This document shows positions 33,775-42,732 of a stretch of DNA of 64,000 bases, piece after piece. The notes below the pieces were generated by a model, which was not told the DNA's origin, made no database searches, and saw only the letters and a list, made by a program, of their open reading frames with translations. The number at the start of each line of letters is the position of its first letter. The stretch's first letter is position 1. Made by a program: the position numbers and the translations under genes. The stretch is taken from the NCBI RefSeq assembly GCF_004346095.1, contig NZ_SLZV01000005.1, positions 62,001-126,000 on the forward strand, given 5' to 3'. The DNA is from Faecalimonas umbilicata (GTDB lineage Bacteria; Bacillota; Clostridia; Lachnospirales; Lachnospiraceae).

Positions 33775-34719
33775 TTATTTATCTTCACAATGGCAGAAAC
33801 GGCTTTCCATCCAAGAATACAAATCTGTATATACCGTTTCCCGGTCCGTTTCATTCAGAATTTCATGTCTGTCATTTTCATATAACTTGATCTGCACATC
33901 TTTACATCCACAGTCTTTGTATTTTTGAAAGACTTTTTCCACACCATCCCCAAAGTTTCCCACAGGATCCTCCTTTCCAGCTACAAAAAATATCGGAAGA
34001 TCTTTTGGTATTTTTTCAATGGCTCCTTTTTTCTGTAACTGTTTCATTCCTCCGAACATCTGATAGTAAGCGCTCACAGTAAAAATAAAGGTACACATCG
34101 GATTTTTTAAATAAGCATCTACCATTTTTTCATCCTTTGTCAACCAGTCCATCTCAGTCCTTGTAGGGTGAAACTTCTTGTTATATCCTCCGAATGCCAT
34201 CGAATTTACAAACTTACTTCGGTAACGCCACCCCTTGACTCCGGCAATGAACTTGCAAACTCCTCTGCCGAGCATCAGTATCGGTAATGGCTGATATCCT
34301 GTTCCCATAATGACTGCGCCTGACAGCCCTTCCGCATAGAATAGCAGATATTGTCTCAGCAAAAAAGAACCCATACTATGTCCCAGCATAAAATATGGAA
34401 TCCCCGGATATTTCTTCTCCGTTTTTCTGCGAAGGGTATGGATATCTCCCACTACATATTCGTTGCCGCTCTCTTTTGGGAAATATCCATAATCTTCCTC
34501 ATCTGCCACTGATTTTCCATGTCCCAGATGATCATGACCAACTACTACGAATCCTCTGTCAGTAAGATAAGAGGCAAATGCTTCGTACCGTTCAATATAT
34601 TCTACCATTCCATGACAGACTTGAAGGACAGCTTTAATCTGTCCCTCTCCTCTCCACTCAATTGCGTGGATCTCTGTATGTCCATCACCGGAAGGATAGT
34701 AAAATTCTGTCTTTTCCAT
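33775..34719 (-). CDS. Alpha/beta hydrolase, monoacylglycerol-lipase / S33 type
   Basis: A 314-residue serine hydrolase. The oxyanion region is VCHGMVEYIERYEAFASYL, the GHDHLGHGKS strand turn is family-typical, the nucleophile elbow is LGHSMGSF, and the acid and base lie in FVAGKEDPVG and ENDRHEILNE. This resembles lysophospholipase or monoglyceride lipase (PldB-like). No signal peptide, so cytosolic. It follows citrate synthase by 27 bases on the same strand and may share its transcript. Confidence 0.85.
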   Translation of the reverse strand: MEKTEFYYPSGDGHTEIHAIEWRGEGQIKAVLQVCHGMVEYIERYEAFASYLTDRGFVVVGHDHLGHGKSVADEEDYGYFPKESGNEYVVGDIHTLRRKTEKKYPGIPYFMLGHSMGSFLLRQYLLFYAEGLSGAVIMGTGYQPLPILMLGRGVCKFIAGVKGWRYRSKFVNSMAFGGYNKKFHPTRTEMDWLTKDEKMVDAYLKNPMCTFIFTVSAYYQMFGGMKQLQKKGAIEKIPKDLPIFFVAGKEDPVGNFGDGVEKVFQKYKDCGCKDVQIKLYENDRHEILNETDRETVYTDLYSWMESRFCHCEDK

Positions 34720-34746
34720 CGTTTCTCTTCCTTCCTACTTTTTTAT

Positions 34747-36117
34747 TTACCTGTCTTCCATCTCAACATATGCTCTGTGCGGAGCCAGCGATTTATATGC
34801 CGGACGGATAATCTTATCAACATTTTTCAACTCTTCTAATCGATGTGCACTCCATCCGACAATACGTGCCGTTGCAAAGATCGGTGTATACAGTTCCTTT
34901 GGCAGCCCGAGCATGCTATATACGAGACCGCTGTAAAAATCTACGTTGGCATTGACTCCTTTGTAAATTTTTCTCTTCTCACCGATTACTTTTGGTGCCA
35001 GTTCTTCCACCAGTGCATAAAGAGCATACTCCTTCTCACAATGCTTTTCTCTTGCCAGCTGTGCAACAAATGCGCGGAAGATATCTGCCCTTGGATCGGA
35101 AATAGAATAGACCGCATGTCCCATTCCATAAATCAAACCTTTCTGATCGAATGCTTTCTTATCCAGGAGTGCTTCCAGATATGCCTTCACTTCATCTCTA
35201 TCTTCCCAGTCTGTAAGATGCTGCTTCATATCTTCAAACATCTGTGTCACTTTGATATTAGCGCCTCCATGCTTTGGCCCTTTCAGCGATGCCATAGCAG
35301 CTGCCATCGTTGAATAGGTATCTGTTCCAGAAGAAGTAACTACATGCGTCGTAAATGTTGAATTATTTCCTCCGCCATGATCCATATGGAGCACAAGTGC
35401 CATATCCAGTATCTTCGCCTCCAGCTTCGTATACTTCTTATCCTTCCTTAGCATCATTAAAATATTTTCTGCTGTGGAGAGTGCCGGATCCGGAGCATAG
35501 ATAAATAAATCCTCTCCCATCCGATAATGATATGCATGATATCCATATACCATCAGCATCGGGAACTGGCTGATCAGATTCAGACACTGCCGGAGTACAT
35601 TCGGGATAGACGTATCGTCTGCCTTTTCATCATAAGAATATAGATTTAAAATCGAGCGTGAGAGACTGTTCATCATATCCTTGCTAGGTGCTTTCATGAT
35701 CACATCTCGCACAAATGTCGGCGGAAGCGTTCTGCGCTCTACAAGAACATCGTGAAACTCTCTTAACTCGCTCTCATTTGGCAGTTCTCCGAATAAGAGG
35801 AGATACGCAATTTCTTCAAATCCATAATGTTCCTTTTTTAGAAATCCATTGACAAGATCCTTTACGTTATATCCACGATAATACAAATTTCCTTCACATG
35901 GAACTTCCTCTCCATTGACAATCTTCTTCGCGCGAACATCTGATACATTCGTCAGCCCTGCCAGAACACCTTTTCCGTTCAGATCGCGCAGTCCTCTCTT
36001 TACTTCATACTTTATATATAATTCTTTCTCAATCTCATTATTCTCTTCACACTTCTTTGCTAATGCTTCGATCTGAGGTGTCACATCAAACAATGCTTCT
36101 GAAACTGATTTTCCCAT
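34747..36117 (-). CDS. Citrate synthase
   Basis: Condenses oxaloacetate and acetyl-CoA to citrate; in anaerobic Clostridia it usually feeds glutamate synthesis. The 456-residue protein has the active-site regions HMDHGGGNNSTF, GPKHGGANIK, GMGHAVYSISDPRA and NVDFYSGLVYSM. The N-terminal extension and sequence are of the clostridial long type; a 2-methylcitrate activity cannot be excluded. Start at 36117 (MGKSVSEALF) has AAAGGAG upstream; the open frame extends 15 codons further without a ribosome site. Confidence 0.9.
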   Translation of the reverse strand: MGKSVSEALFDVTPQIEALAKKCEENNEIEKELYIKYEVKRGLRDLNGKGVLAGLTNVSDVRAKKIVNGEEVPCEGNLYYRGYNVKDLVNGFLKKEHYGFEEIAYLLLFGELPNESELREFHDVLVERRTLPPTFVRDVIMKAPSKDMMNSLSRSILNLYSYDEKADDTSIPNVLRQCLNLISQFPMLMVYGYHAYHYRMGEDLFIYAPDPALSTAENILMMLRKDKKYTKLEAKILDMALVLHMDHGGGNNSTFTTHVVTSSGTDTYSTMAAAMASLKGPKHGGANIKVTQMFEDMKQHLTDWEDRDEVKAYLEALLDKKAFDQKGLIYGMGHAVYSISDPRADIFRAFVAQLAREKHCEKEYALYALVEELAPKVIGEKRKIYKGVNANVDFYSGLVYSMLGLPKELYTPIFATARIVGWSAHRLEELKNVDKIIRPAYKSLAPHRAYVEMEDR

Positions 36118-36164
36118 AGGCTTCTCCTTTCCGAATGCTGAAATCTGTTTGTAATTTAGCACTT

Positions 36165-36193
36165 ATTATACTAAAACACATTCATTTTTGCAA
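36165..36193 (-). promoter_or_regulatory. Promoter of citrate synthase
   Basis: Minus strand -35 TTGCAA (36188-36193), 17-base spacer, perfect -10 TATAAT (36165-36170). Confidence 0.75.
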
Positions 36194-36222
36194 TATTCAA
36201 AAATATTAAATAATTATTAATC

Positions 36223-36264
36223 AAAAACAGACTTTTTGTTTCTTCTTCGCAAAAAGTCTGTTTT
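36223..36264 (-). terminator. Terminator after the AIM24-family gene
   Basis: AAAACAGACTTTTTG and its complement form a 14-base-pair stem around a short loop, ending in a U-run on the minus strand (A-run at 36223-36227). Confidence 0.8.
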
Positions 36265-36277
36265 AGTTTGTTCTATA

Positions 36278-36958
36278 TTAGTTTCCGGTCGGAAAATATG
36301 GACGAAGTGCTCCAGCCACATTGCTGATTGGCATGGTCTGCAGCCAGACATGTCCTGGTCCTGTAATTACTGTGTTAAAAAAGCCTTCTCCCCCGAAAAA
36401 TTTGTTTTTTAACCCCGGAACAGTCTGGATATCCATCTGGCATGACGCTGTCATCGCCGCAAGATGTCCGGTATCAATTACAATCTGCTGCCCTGGCTGA
36501 AGTTCATACTCAATCACATGTCCGTCAAACTCGGCAAACATGACTCCTTCGCCGGAAATCCTCTGTAGTATAAATCCCTCTCCGCCAAAAAAGCCGGATG
36601 CAAGTTTTTTATGAAAATGAACGGACAGCTGTATTCCTGCCTCAGCTGCAAGAAAGCCACCTTTCTGTACGACTATTTCTTCTCCCGGACGAATATGAAA
36701 TGCCCGGATAGAACCAGGAAAGCTGGATGCGAATGCAATCTCTCCCGATCCTCCCTGCGCTGTATAAATGTTTTGGAAAATTGCTTCCCCGGAAAACATT
36801 CTTCCGAATGCCTTTCCAAGTCCTCCATTTGTAGAAGTATCCATCCGCATATTTGGTGACATCCATGCCATAGATCCCTTCTCTGTGATCATGCTTTCCC
36901 CTACGTCCAGTCTGCAGATAACTACCGGAAGTGTGTCTCCTAAAATCTGATATCTCAT
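36278..36958 (-). CDS. AIM24 / TIGR00266-family protein
   Basis: A 226-residue all-beta protein with repeated glycine turns: GSMAWMSPNMRMDTSTNGG, GGSGEIAFASSFPGSI, GGEGFILQRISGEGVMF and GGEGFFNTVITGPGHVWLQT. This is the bacterial counterpart of the mitochondrial AIM24 fold. Function is poorly known; no catalytic residues are evident. AGGGGG lies before the ATG. It is preceded by rsmA on the same strand with a 36-base gap and closed by a terminator. Confidence 0.85.
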   Translation of the reverse strand: MRYQILGDTLPVVICRLDVGESMITEKGSMAWMSPNMRMDTSTNGGLGKAFGRMFSGEAIFQNIYTAQGGSGEIAFASSFPGSIRAFHIRPGEEIVVQKGGFLAAEAGIQLSVHFHKKLASGFFGGEGFILQRISGEGVMFAEFDGHVIEYELQPGQQIVIDTGHLAAMTASCQMDIQTVPGLKNKFFGGEGFFNTVITGPGHVWLQTMPISNVAGALRPYFPTGN

Positions 36959-36994
36959 AGTTGTTTCCCCCTTCTCTAACTCAAATGATAAACG

Positions 36995-37891
36995 CTACGC
37001 CTTCGTTCCATTCTCCTCTTGCTGCAACCGTCCGACAATATTGCTTAAAATTGCAAACTCTTCCAGATTAAGGGCTTCTCCTCGTACGCTCGTCCCTTTT
37101 CCTAATTCCGCAATTGCCTGCTCAATTCCCTCTCTGGATAAGGAAATTTCAGGTGAATTTTTCAGTCCGTTTGCCAGTGTCTTCCGTCTCTGATTGAAAG
37201 ATGCTCTGATAATACGGAACATCAATTTTTCATCTTTCACCTGCACCGGAGGCTCTTCATGGCATTCTAACCGTATCACTGCAGACCCTACTTTCGGTCG
37301 CGGCATAAAACAATTCGGTGGAACATTTGCTGCAATATATGGCTTTGCATAATATTGCACTGCGAGCGACAGTGCCCCATAGTCTTTCGTTCCAGGTCCA
37401 ACCTGCATGCGGTCTGCGACCTCTTTTTGCACCATAACTGTAATGCTCTGCACCGGGACATGACTCTCAAAAAGTCCCATAATGATCGGTGTCGTAATAT
37501 AGTACGGAAGGTTTGCCACCACTTTGATTGGTTTCCCTCCATTTCTCTCCTGAGCCAGTTTTACAATATCCAGCTTTAACACATCTTCATTGATGACAGT
37601 CACATTGTCATAACTGCTCAAAGTATCCTCCAGAATTGGAATCAATGCTTTATCAATCTCAACCGCCACGACTTCTCTCGCCGCGCATGCGAGATATTGT
37701 GTCATCGTACCGATTCCCGGTCCAATCTCCAGAACAAAATCATCTTTCGTAATCTCTGCCGAACGGATAATTTTGTCCAACACATGCGTGTCAATCAGAA
37801 AGTTCTGACCAAATTTCTTCTGAAATGAAAAATTGTATTTTTGCAATACCGCAATGGTATTCTGTGGATTGCCTAATGTTGGCTGATTCAT
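36995..37891 (-). CDS. rsmA: 16S rRNA dimethyladenosine methyltransferase RsmA (KsgA)
   Basis: Dimethylates the two adjacent adenines in helix 45 of 16S rRNA late in 30S assembly. The 298-residue protein has FGQNFLID, the SAM motif VLEIGPGIGTMTQYLA, and the catalytic NLPYYITTPI. The ATG at 37891 (MNQPTLGNPQ) has AGGAG upstream and was preferred to the longer open frame. It starts 10 bases after tatD on the same strand, a conserved pairing in Firmicutes. Confidence 0.95.
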   Translation of the reverse strand: MNQPTLGNPQNTIAVLQKYNFSFQKKFGQNFLIDTHVLDKIIRSAEITKDDFVLEIGPGIGTMTQYLACAAREVVAVEIDKALIPILEDTLSSYDNVTVINEDVLKLDIVKLAQERNGGKPIKVVANLPYYITTPIIMGLFESHVPVQSITVMVQKEVADRMQVGPGTKDYGALSLAVQYYAKPYIAANVPPNCFMPRPKVGSAVIRLECHEEPPVQVKDEKLMFRIIRASFNQRRKTLANGLKNSPEISLSREGIEQAIAELGKGTSVRGEALNLEEFAILSNIVGRLQQEENGTKA

Positions 37892-37901
37892 ATATTTTCT
37901 C

Positions 37902-38663
37902 CTATACTCCAAATAATTTCCTTGCATTTTCTCTCGTCTGTGTAATCACCTCTTCACAGCTGATCTGTTTGATCGCCGCAATTTCTTCCGCGATCAAAGG
38001 AAGATTCAGGGAAGAATTTCTCTTTCCTCTGTTCGGAACCGGTGCAAGATACGGACAATCCGTTTCCAAAACAAGCGCTTCCAGTGGAATCTCTTCCACA
38101 ACCTCCTTGAGTTTTCTGGCATTTTTAAATGTGACAACCCCACCGATTCCTAGCAGATATCCCATCTTTACATACTCTCTTGCATGCTCGACAGAATACG
38201 AATAACAGTGGATAATCCCCTTAAGATCCTGCCCATATTCTTTCATCATCTCCAAGGTATCGGCTGCGGCTTCCCTGCTGTGGATGATCACCGGAAGTCC
38301 CGCCTCCCTTGCAGCCTCCAGCTGACGGAGAAACCATTTTTTCTGAACTTCATGTGATTCCTGATCCCAGTAATAATCAAGACCAATCTCACCGACAGCC
38401 ACAACCTTCTCATGAGACAGCTTTTCTTTCAGCCATGAAAATTTTTCCTCATCCAATGTGCCGACTTCGTCAGGATGTACACCGACTGCCGCATAGATAA
38501 ATGGATATTGCTCTGCAAGTCTGATCGTCGAAAGGCATCCCTCCAATGTTGCACCGACATTTACAACTGTCTCTATTCCTGCCTCCTGCAGACCGGCAAG
38601 AAGCTGTTCTCTGTCCTCATCAAACTGCTCATCATCATAATGTGCATGTGTCTCAAAAATCAT
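37902..38663 (-). CDS. tatD: TatD-family metal-dependent hydrolase
   Basis: Probable metal-dependent DNase or hydrolase with a TIM-barrel fold. The 253 residues carry the metal ligands FETHAHYDDEQF, GEIGLDYYWD, VIIHSREA, IIHCYS and VLETDCPYLAP. Length is normal. It leads the tatD-rsmA-AIM24 unit, with a promoter at 38702-38730. Confidence 0.92.
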   Translation of the reverse strand: MIFETHAHYDDEQFDEDREQLLAGLQEAGIETVVNVGATLEGCLSTIRLAEQYPFIYAAVGVHPDEVGTLDEEKFSWLKEKLSHEKVVAVGEIGLDYYWDQESHEVQKKWFLRQLEAAREAGLPVIIHSREAAADTLEMMKEYGQDLKGIIHCYSYSVEHAREYVKMGYLLGIGGVVTFKNARKLKEVVEEIPLEALVLETDCPYLAPVPNRGKRNSSLNLPLIAEEIAAIKQISCEEVITQTRENARKLFGV

Positions 38664-38701
38664 CTATACTAACCCCTTTCGGATTTTGCTTCTGTCCTTG
38701 T

Positions 38702-38730
38702 ATTATAAGTGAAAATCCTTGTAAATTCAA
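38702..38730 (-). promoter_or_regulatory. Promoter of tatD-rsmA
   Basis: Minus strand -35 TTGAAT (38725-38730), 17-base spacer, perfect -10 TATAAT (38702-38707). Confidence 0.75.
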
Positions 38731-38759
38731 CTTTTCCGATCCTTTCTTCTATAAAAGGT

Positions 38760-38788
38760 TTGAATTTATCTATAAAAAAGATTATACT
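38760..38788 (+). promoter_or_regulatory. Promoter of the 96-residue protein gene
   Basis: -35 TTGAAT (38760-38765), 17-base spacer, -10 TATACT (38783-38788). It is divergent from the tatD promoter. Confidence 0.7.
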
Positions 38789-38822
38789 TGTCTATATATC
38801 AAAAAAGAGGAGGAACTTCAAA

Positions 38823-39113
38823 ATGAAAGTTTACGACACAGTAAATAAAGTAGAACTGGAAGCTACTGAAAAAGAACTTGTTGACATTATGGTAAATGGA
38901 CGTCAGGTAGATCTGATCTTAAATGAAAAGAAGACAGATGCAGACGGATATCTGACATGGGACGTAGAACACTGGTCAAGCATCGATAATAAGAGATTCA
39001 TCCGCTGCTATTCTTTAGAAGGACGCGTATTGAGTGAATCTACTGGTCACAATATCTACGATCTTGCAAACGACTTCAAACCTGAAGAAGCAAAAGAAGT
39101 ACAGTTAAGTTAA
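38823..39113 (+). CDS. Small conserved-looking protein of unknown function
   Basis: A 96-residue soluble acidic protein starting MKVYDTVNKVELEATEKELV, with a Trp-containing centre (YLTWDVEHWSSIDNKRF) and an acidic end. I do not recognise a domain. It has a good promoter, GAGGAGG before the ATG and a hairpin after the stop, so it is a real single-gene unit. The open frame extends upstream of the ATG but through the promoter. Confidence 0.7.
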   Translation: MKVYDTVNKVELEATEKELVDIMVNGRQVDLILNEKKTDADGYLTWDVEHWSSIDNKRFIRCYSLEGRVLSESTGHNIYDLANDFKPEEAKEVQLS

Positions 39114-39165
39114 TCGAAACTGTTCGTTTCTTCCTGTTGAAAACAAAATCGAGAAGACTTTTATA

Positions 39166-39223
39166 AAAAGCAGGTACTGCCAAGAGGTAATATGACACGG
39201 ACCCTCTTGCAATACCTGCTTTT
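39166..39223. terminator. Nested-hairpin terminator
   Basis: Outer stem AAAAGCAGGTA/TACCTGCTTTT (39166-39176 with 39213-39223) and inner stem CAAGAGG/CCTCTTG (39181-39187 with 39203-39209). A-run and U-run flank it, so it can end both the small-protein and ddh transcripts. Confidence 0.75.
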
Positions 39224-39262
39224 CTCGTTCTCACTACGCTTGAACTCTTATCTTTTTTCTTT

Positions 39263-40249
39263 TTACAGAATTTCTTTTCTCAGCTGTTCTGCTGATTTCA
39301 TAGACAATAAGCCTGGTGCAATATCAAATACTGTCTTTGCACCGCAGTCACCGTTGTTTGCAAGTCTGTATGCAGCACGGGCATATGCAACTAAGACACT
39401 AGAAGTAAATTCCGGATTAGAGTCCAGTTTTAAAGAGTATTCAATTACATGCTTGTTTCCTTCTCTTCCAGTCTCTCCAGTGCGGATCACAAAACCGCCG
39501 TGCGGCATTTTGCTGTGTTCTGCTTTTAATTCCTCTTCCGATACAAAAGTAACGGTTGTATCATAATCTGCAAAATAATTCGGCATTTCTTTGATGGTCT
39601 TCTCAATCAGTGCCTTATCTGCACCTTCCTCTGCCACGACATAGCACTCACGAAGATGTTTTTCTCTTGTGGAAAGTTCTGGCTCACTTCCACTTCTGAC
39701 TCTCTCCACTGCCTCCTCAATTGGAACAGTATACTGGATTGCATTCTTCACCCCTTCGATACGGCGGATCGCATCAGAGTGTCCCTGGCTGACTCCCTTT
39801 CCCCAGAAGGTATAAGTGCTTCCTTGTACGAGGATCGATTCTGCATAAATACGGTTCAGGGAGAACATTCCCGGATCCCAGCCCACAGAGATGATTCCTA
39901 CTTTTTTCCCTTCGTTTGCCGCTGTATCTACATCTGCAAAATACTCTGGAATCTTTGCATGTGTATCAAAACTGTCGATCATATTGAAGTGTTTTGCAAT
40001 TTCTGGTCCCATCACTGGAAGATCTGTCGCAGAACCTCCGCAGAGGATCATCACATCGACTTCATCTTTCAGTGTAAGAATATCATCAAAATGTACTTTC
40101 TTTACACCTTCCGTCAGAATCTGAACGCTTTTTGGATCACGGCGTGTCACTACCGCAACAAGTTCCATATCTTCATTTCTCTCGACTGCAAGTTCTACAC
40201 CGCGTCCAATGTTTCCATATCCAACAATACCAATTCTGATTTTACTCAT
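39263..40249 (-). CDS. ddh: meso-Diaminopimelate D-dehydrogenase
   Basis: Makes meso-diaminopimelate in one NADPH-dependent step from tetrahydrodipicolinate, a short cut for lysine and wall synthesis. The 328 residues have the Rossmann motif GIVGYGNIGRGVE, then CGGSATDLP, DSFDTHAKIPEY, SVGWDPGMFSLNR and FWGKGVSQGHSDAIRR, all hallmarks of this enzyme. Length is normal. It follows metG by 64 bases on the same strand. Confidence 0.95.
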   Translation of the reverse strand: MSKIRIGIVGYGNIGRGVELAVERNEDMELVAVVTRRDPKSVQILTEGVKKVHFDDILTLKDEVDVMILCGGSATDLPVMGPEIAKHFNMIDSFDTHAKIPEYFADVDTAANEGKKVGIISVGWDPGMFSLNRIYAESILVQGSTYTFWGKGVSQGHSDAIRRIEGVKNAIQYTVPIEEAVERVRSGSEPELSTREKHLRECYVVAEEGADKALIEKTIKEMPNYFADYDTTVTFVSEEELKAEHSKMPHGGFVIRTGETGREGNKHVIEYSLKLDSNPEFTSSVLVAYARAAYRLANNGDCGAKTVFDIAPGLLSMKSAEQLRKEIL

Positions 40250-40313
40250 TGTGTTCTCCTTCTTTCTCGTAATAATCTGTTTGTTACTTTATTGCAGGCT
40301 GTAGGGCAGAGTC

Positions 40314-42212
40314 TTAACAGATTTCTGCCCCCGCCGGCATCTCTTTTTCCGGTGTCATTAATGCAAGATTTCCTTCTGCATCTTCTGCACAGAGAAGCAT
40401 TCCCTCTGATAAAACACCTGCCAGTTTCGCCGGTTTTAAGTTCACAAGCACCATTACTTTTTTCCCTACCATCTCTTCCGGTGTGTAATGTGCCTTAATT
40501 CCTGATACGATCTGTTTTACCTGACTTCCCACCTTTACTTGTGAACAAAGCAGTTTCTTTGATTTTTTTACCGCTTCGCAGGCAATAATCTCACCGACTT
40601 GGAACTGCATCTTTCCAAATTCTTCAAATGTGATTTCTTCTTTCGGTTCAATGTCAATTACAGACTCTTCCTCTGCTTTTTCTTCTACTGGTGGATGTAA
40701 TTCTTCTACCTTCTTCATGACCTCTTCCATATCAAGTCTCTGGAATAGAATCTCCGGCTTGTCTGTTACATGACCTCCATTTAGTTGAGCAAGAATCTTT
40801 TCAGATGTCTCCGGCATAAATGAGCTTAATAATTCTGCCCCCTTTGAGATACTTGTAATCAGATTGTAAAGCACTGTTTCCAGACGGTCCTTTTTGTCCT
40901 CTTCTTTTGCAAGCGCCCAAGGCATTGTCTCATCAATATACTTATTGCAGCGTTTGAACAGGTTGAATATCTCTGTGATTGCATCTGCTACCCGGAGTTT
41001 GTCCATCTTCTCATCTACTGCTCCCGGTGTGCGCTCTACAACTGCTTTTAACTCTGCATCTACCTCTTCTGCAATTCCCTTATCTGTAACGATTCCCCCG
41101 AAATATTTATTTGTCATGGAGATCGTACGATTCACAAGATTTCCAAGTGTATTTGCAAGGTCAGAATTCATACGCTCTACCATCAGTTCCCATGTGATGA
41201 CACCGTCATTGTCAAATGGCATCTCGTGCAGAACAAAATAGCGGACTGCATCAACTCCGAACATATTTACAAGCTCATCTGCATAGATGACATTTCCTTT
41301 TGATTTACTCATCTTTCCATCGCCCTGAAGCAGCCACGGATGTCCAAACACTTGCTTCGGAAGTGGAAGATCCAGCGCCATCAAAAAGATTGGCCAGTAA
41401 ATTGTATGGAAGCGGATAATATCCTTTCCGATCAAGTGAAGATCTGCCGGCCAGTCTTTCTTAAACTGCTCACTGTTCTCTCCATCACAGTCATACCCAA
41501 TTCCTGTGATGTAGTTTGTAAGCGCATCTAACCATACATAGACAACATGCTTTGGATCAAAATCTACCGGTATTCCCCATGTAAAAGAAGTTCTTGAAAC
41601 ACAGAGATCTTGAAGTCCCGGAAGCAAGAAGTTATTCATCATCTCATTTTTACGGGACACCGGCTGAATAAATTCCGGATGTGTATTGATATGTTCAATC
41701 AGCCTGTCCGCATATTTACTCATCTTGAAGAAATATGCCTCTTCCTTTGCTGGCTGTACTTCACGCCCACAGTCCGGACATTTTCCATCAACCAGTTGTG
41801 ATTCTGTAAAGAATGCCTCACACGGTGTACAGTACATTCCTTCATAATATCCTTTGTAAATATCTCCCTGCTCATACAGCTTTTTAAAGATTTTCTGAAC
41901 TTGTTTCTCATGATATTCATCTGTCGTACGAATAAATTTATCATAAGATGTATTCATCAGATCTGCAATCTCTTTTACCTGTGCAGCCACACCGTCTACA
42001 AATTCTTTCGGTGTCACTCCAGCTTCCTGAGCCTTCAGTTCAATCTTCTGTCCATGTTCGTCAGTTCCTGTCTGGAAAAATACATCATACCCCTGACTTC
42101 TTTTGTATCTTGCGATTGCATCAGCAAGTACAAACTCATAAGTATTTCCAATGTGTGGTTTGCCTGATGTATAAGCAATCGCTGTTGTCATATAAAATTT
42201 TTTCTTATCCAT
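40314..42212 (-). CDS. metG: Methionyl-tRNA synthetase with C-terminal tRNA-binding domain
   Basis: Class I synthetase of 632 residues. The HIGH-equivalent motif is GKPHIGNTYEF, four zinc-knuckle cysteines lie in CTPCEAFF ... CPDCGR, and the KMSKS loop is GDGKMSKSKGN. The C-terminal ~100 residues are an EMAPII-type tRNA-binding OB domain (FGKMQFQVGEIIACEAVKKS ... LSEGMLLCAED). Start at 42212 (MDKKKFYMTT) has GAGGAGG upstream. A T-box leader controls it. Confidence 0.96.
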   Translation of the reverse strand: MDKKKFYMTTAIAYTSGKPHIGNTYEFVLADAIARYKRSQGYDVFFQTGTDEHGQKIELKAQEAGVTPKEFVDGVAAQVKEIADLMNTSYDKFIRTTDEYHEKQVQKIFKKLYEQGDIYKGYYEGMYCTPCEAFFTESQLVDGKCPDCGREVQPAKEEAYFFKMSKYADRLIEHINTHPEFIQPVSRKNEMMNNFLLPGLQDLCVSRTSFTWGIPVDFDPKHVVYVWLDALTNYITGIGYDCDGENSEQFKKDWPADLHLIGKDIIRFHTIYWPIFLMALDLPLPKQVFGHPWLLQGDGKMSKSKGNVIYADELVNMFGVDAVRYFVLHEMPFDNDGVITWELMVERMNSDLANTLGNLVNRTISMTNKYFGGIVTDKGIAEEVDAELKAVVERTPGAVDEKMDKLRVADAITEIFNLFKRCNKYIDETMPWALAKEEDKKDRLETVLYNLITSISKGAELLSSFMPETSEKILAQLNGGHVTDKPEILFQRLDMEEVMKKVEELHPPVEEKAEEESVIDIEPKEEITFEEFGKMQFQVGEIIACEAVKKSKKLLCSQVKVGSQVKQIVSGIKAHYTPEEMVGKKVMVLVNLKPAKLAGVLSEGMLLCAEDAEGNLALMTPEKEMPAGAEIC

Positions 42213-42324
42213 TTTGTATCCTCCTCTTTTTTTGAATATACGCATTTAGATTTTCCACTCAAAAGCAGCATCTTCAAAAAGGATCTCACCCGGAGAGTTT
42301 TTTATTTCATCATTTTTCTTGAAA

Positions 42325-42697
42325 CAAAAAACTCGCCTCCTCAAAAGAGAAGACGAGAGATTCCCGTGGTACCACTTCTATTTATCCGCTCTTCACAGCG
42401 CGAACCTTACCGAGTGCCCTGCACTCCTCGCTGTAAAGGGCGAATCCCTTTGTATCACACTTTTCTTTCGTATTCTCTTCTAGATTAGACCGAATAGACA
42501 ACAGAAAGTATCATACACCGCTCGGAAGCCATCTTCAGTCAGATTCCACTTGTTCCTCTCAGCATCTCATATCTCTTTGTATCTGTCTGTGTCCAAGTCA
42601 CATTCCACACATTTCCATATGAATCAGAACTTCTCTGTAAAGTTTCCCCCAACTTACTCTTTTCGTCAACGCGTTTTCTTTTTCAAATTAAAAATAT
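42325..42697 (-). promoter_or_regulatory. T-box leader of metG
   Basis: The minus strand carries AGAAGTGGTACCACGGGA (42361-42380 region), the T-box sequence. A terminator stem follows (CTCGTCTTCTC with GAGGAGGCGAG, 42332-42357) with a U-run ending at 42325. The long upstream part holds ATG triplets, but I could not fix the specifier. Uncharged initiator or elongator tRNA-Met should favour readthrough. Confidence 0.88.
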
Positions 42698-42703
42698 GTA
42701 GAA

Positions 42704-42732
42704 ATCGTAACATACGGATTTTGGAATGTCAA
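42704..42732 (-). promoter_or_regulatory. Promoter of metG inside the end of the upstream gene
   Basis: Minus strand perfect -35 TTGACA (42727-42732), 17-base spacer, -10 TACGAT (42704-42709). The -35 overlaps the stop codon of the 1717-residue surface protein gene. Confidence 0.65.
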
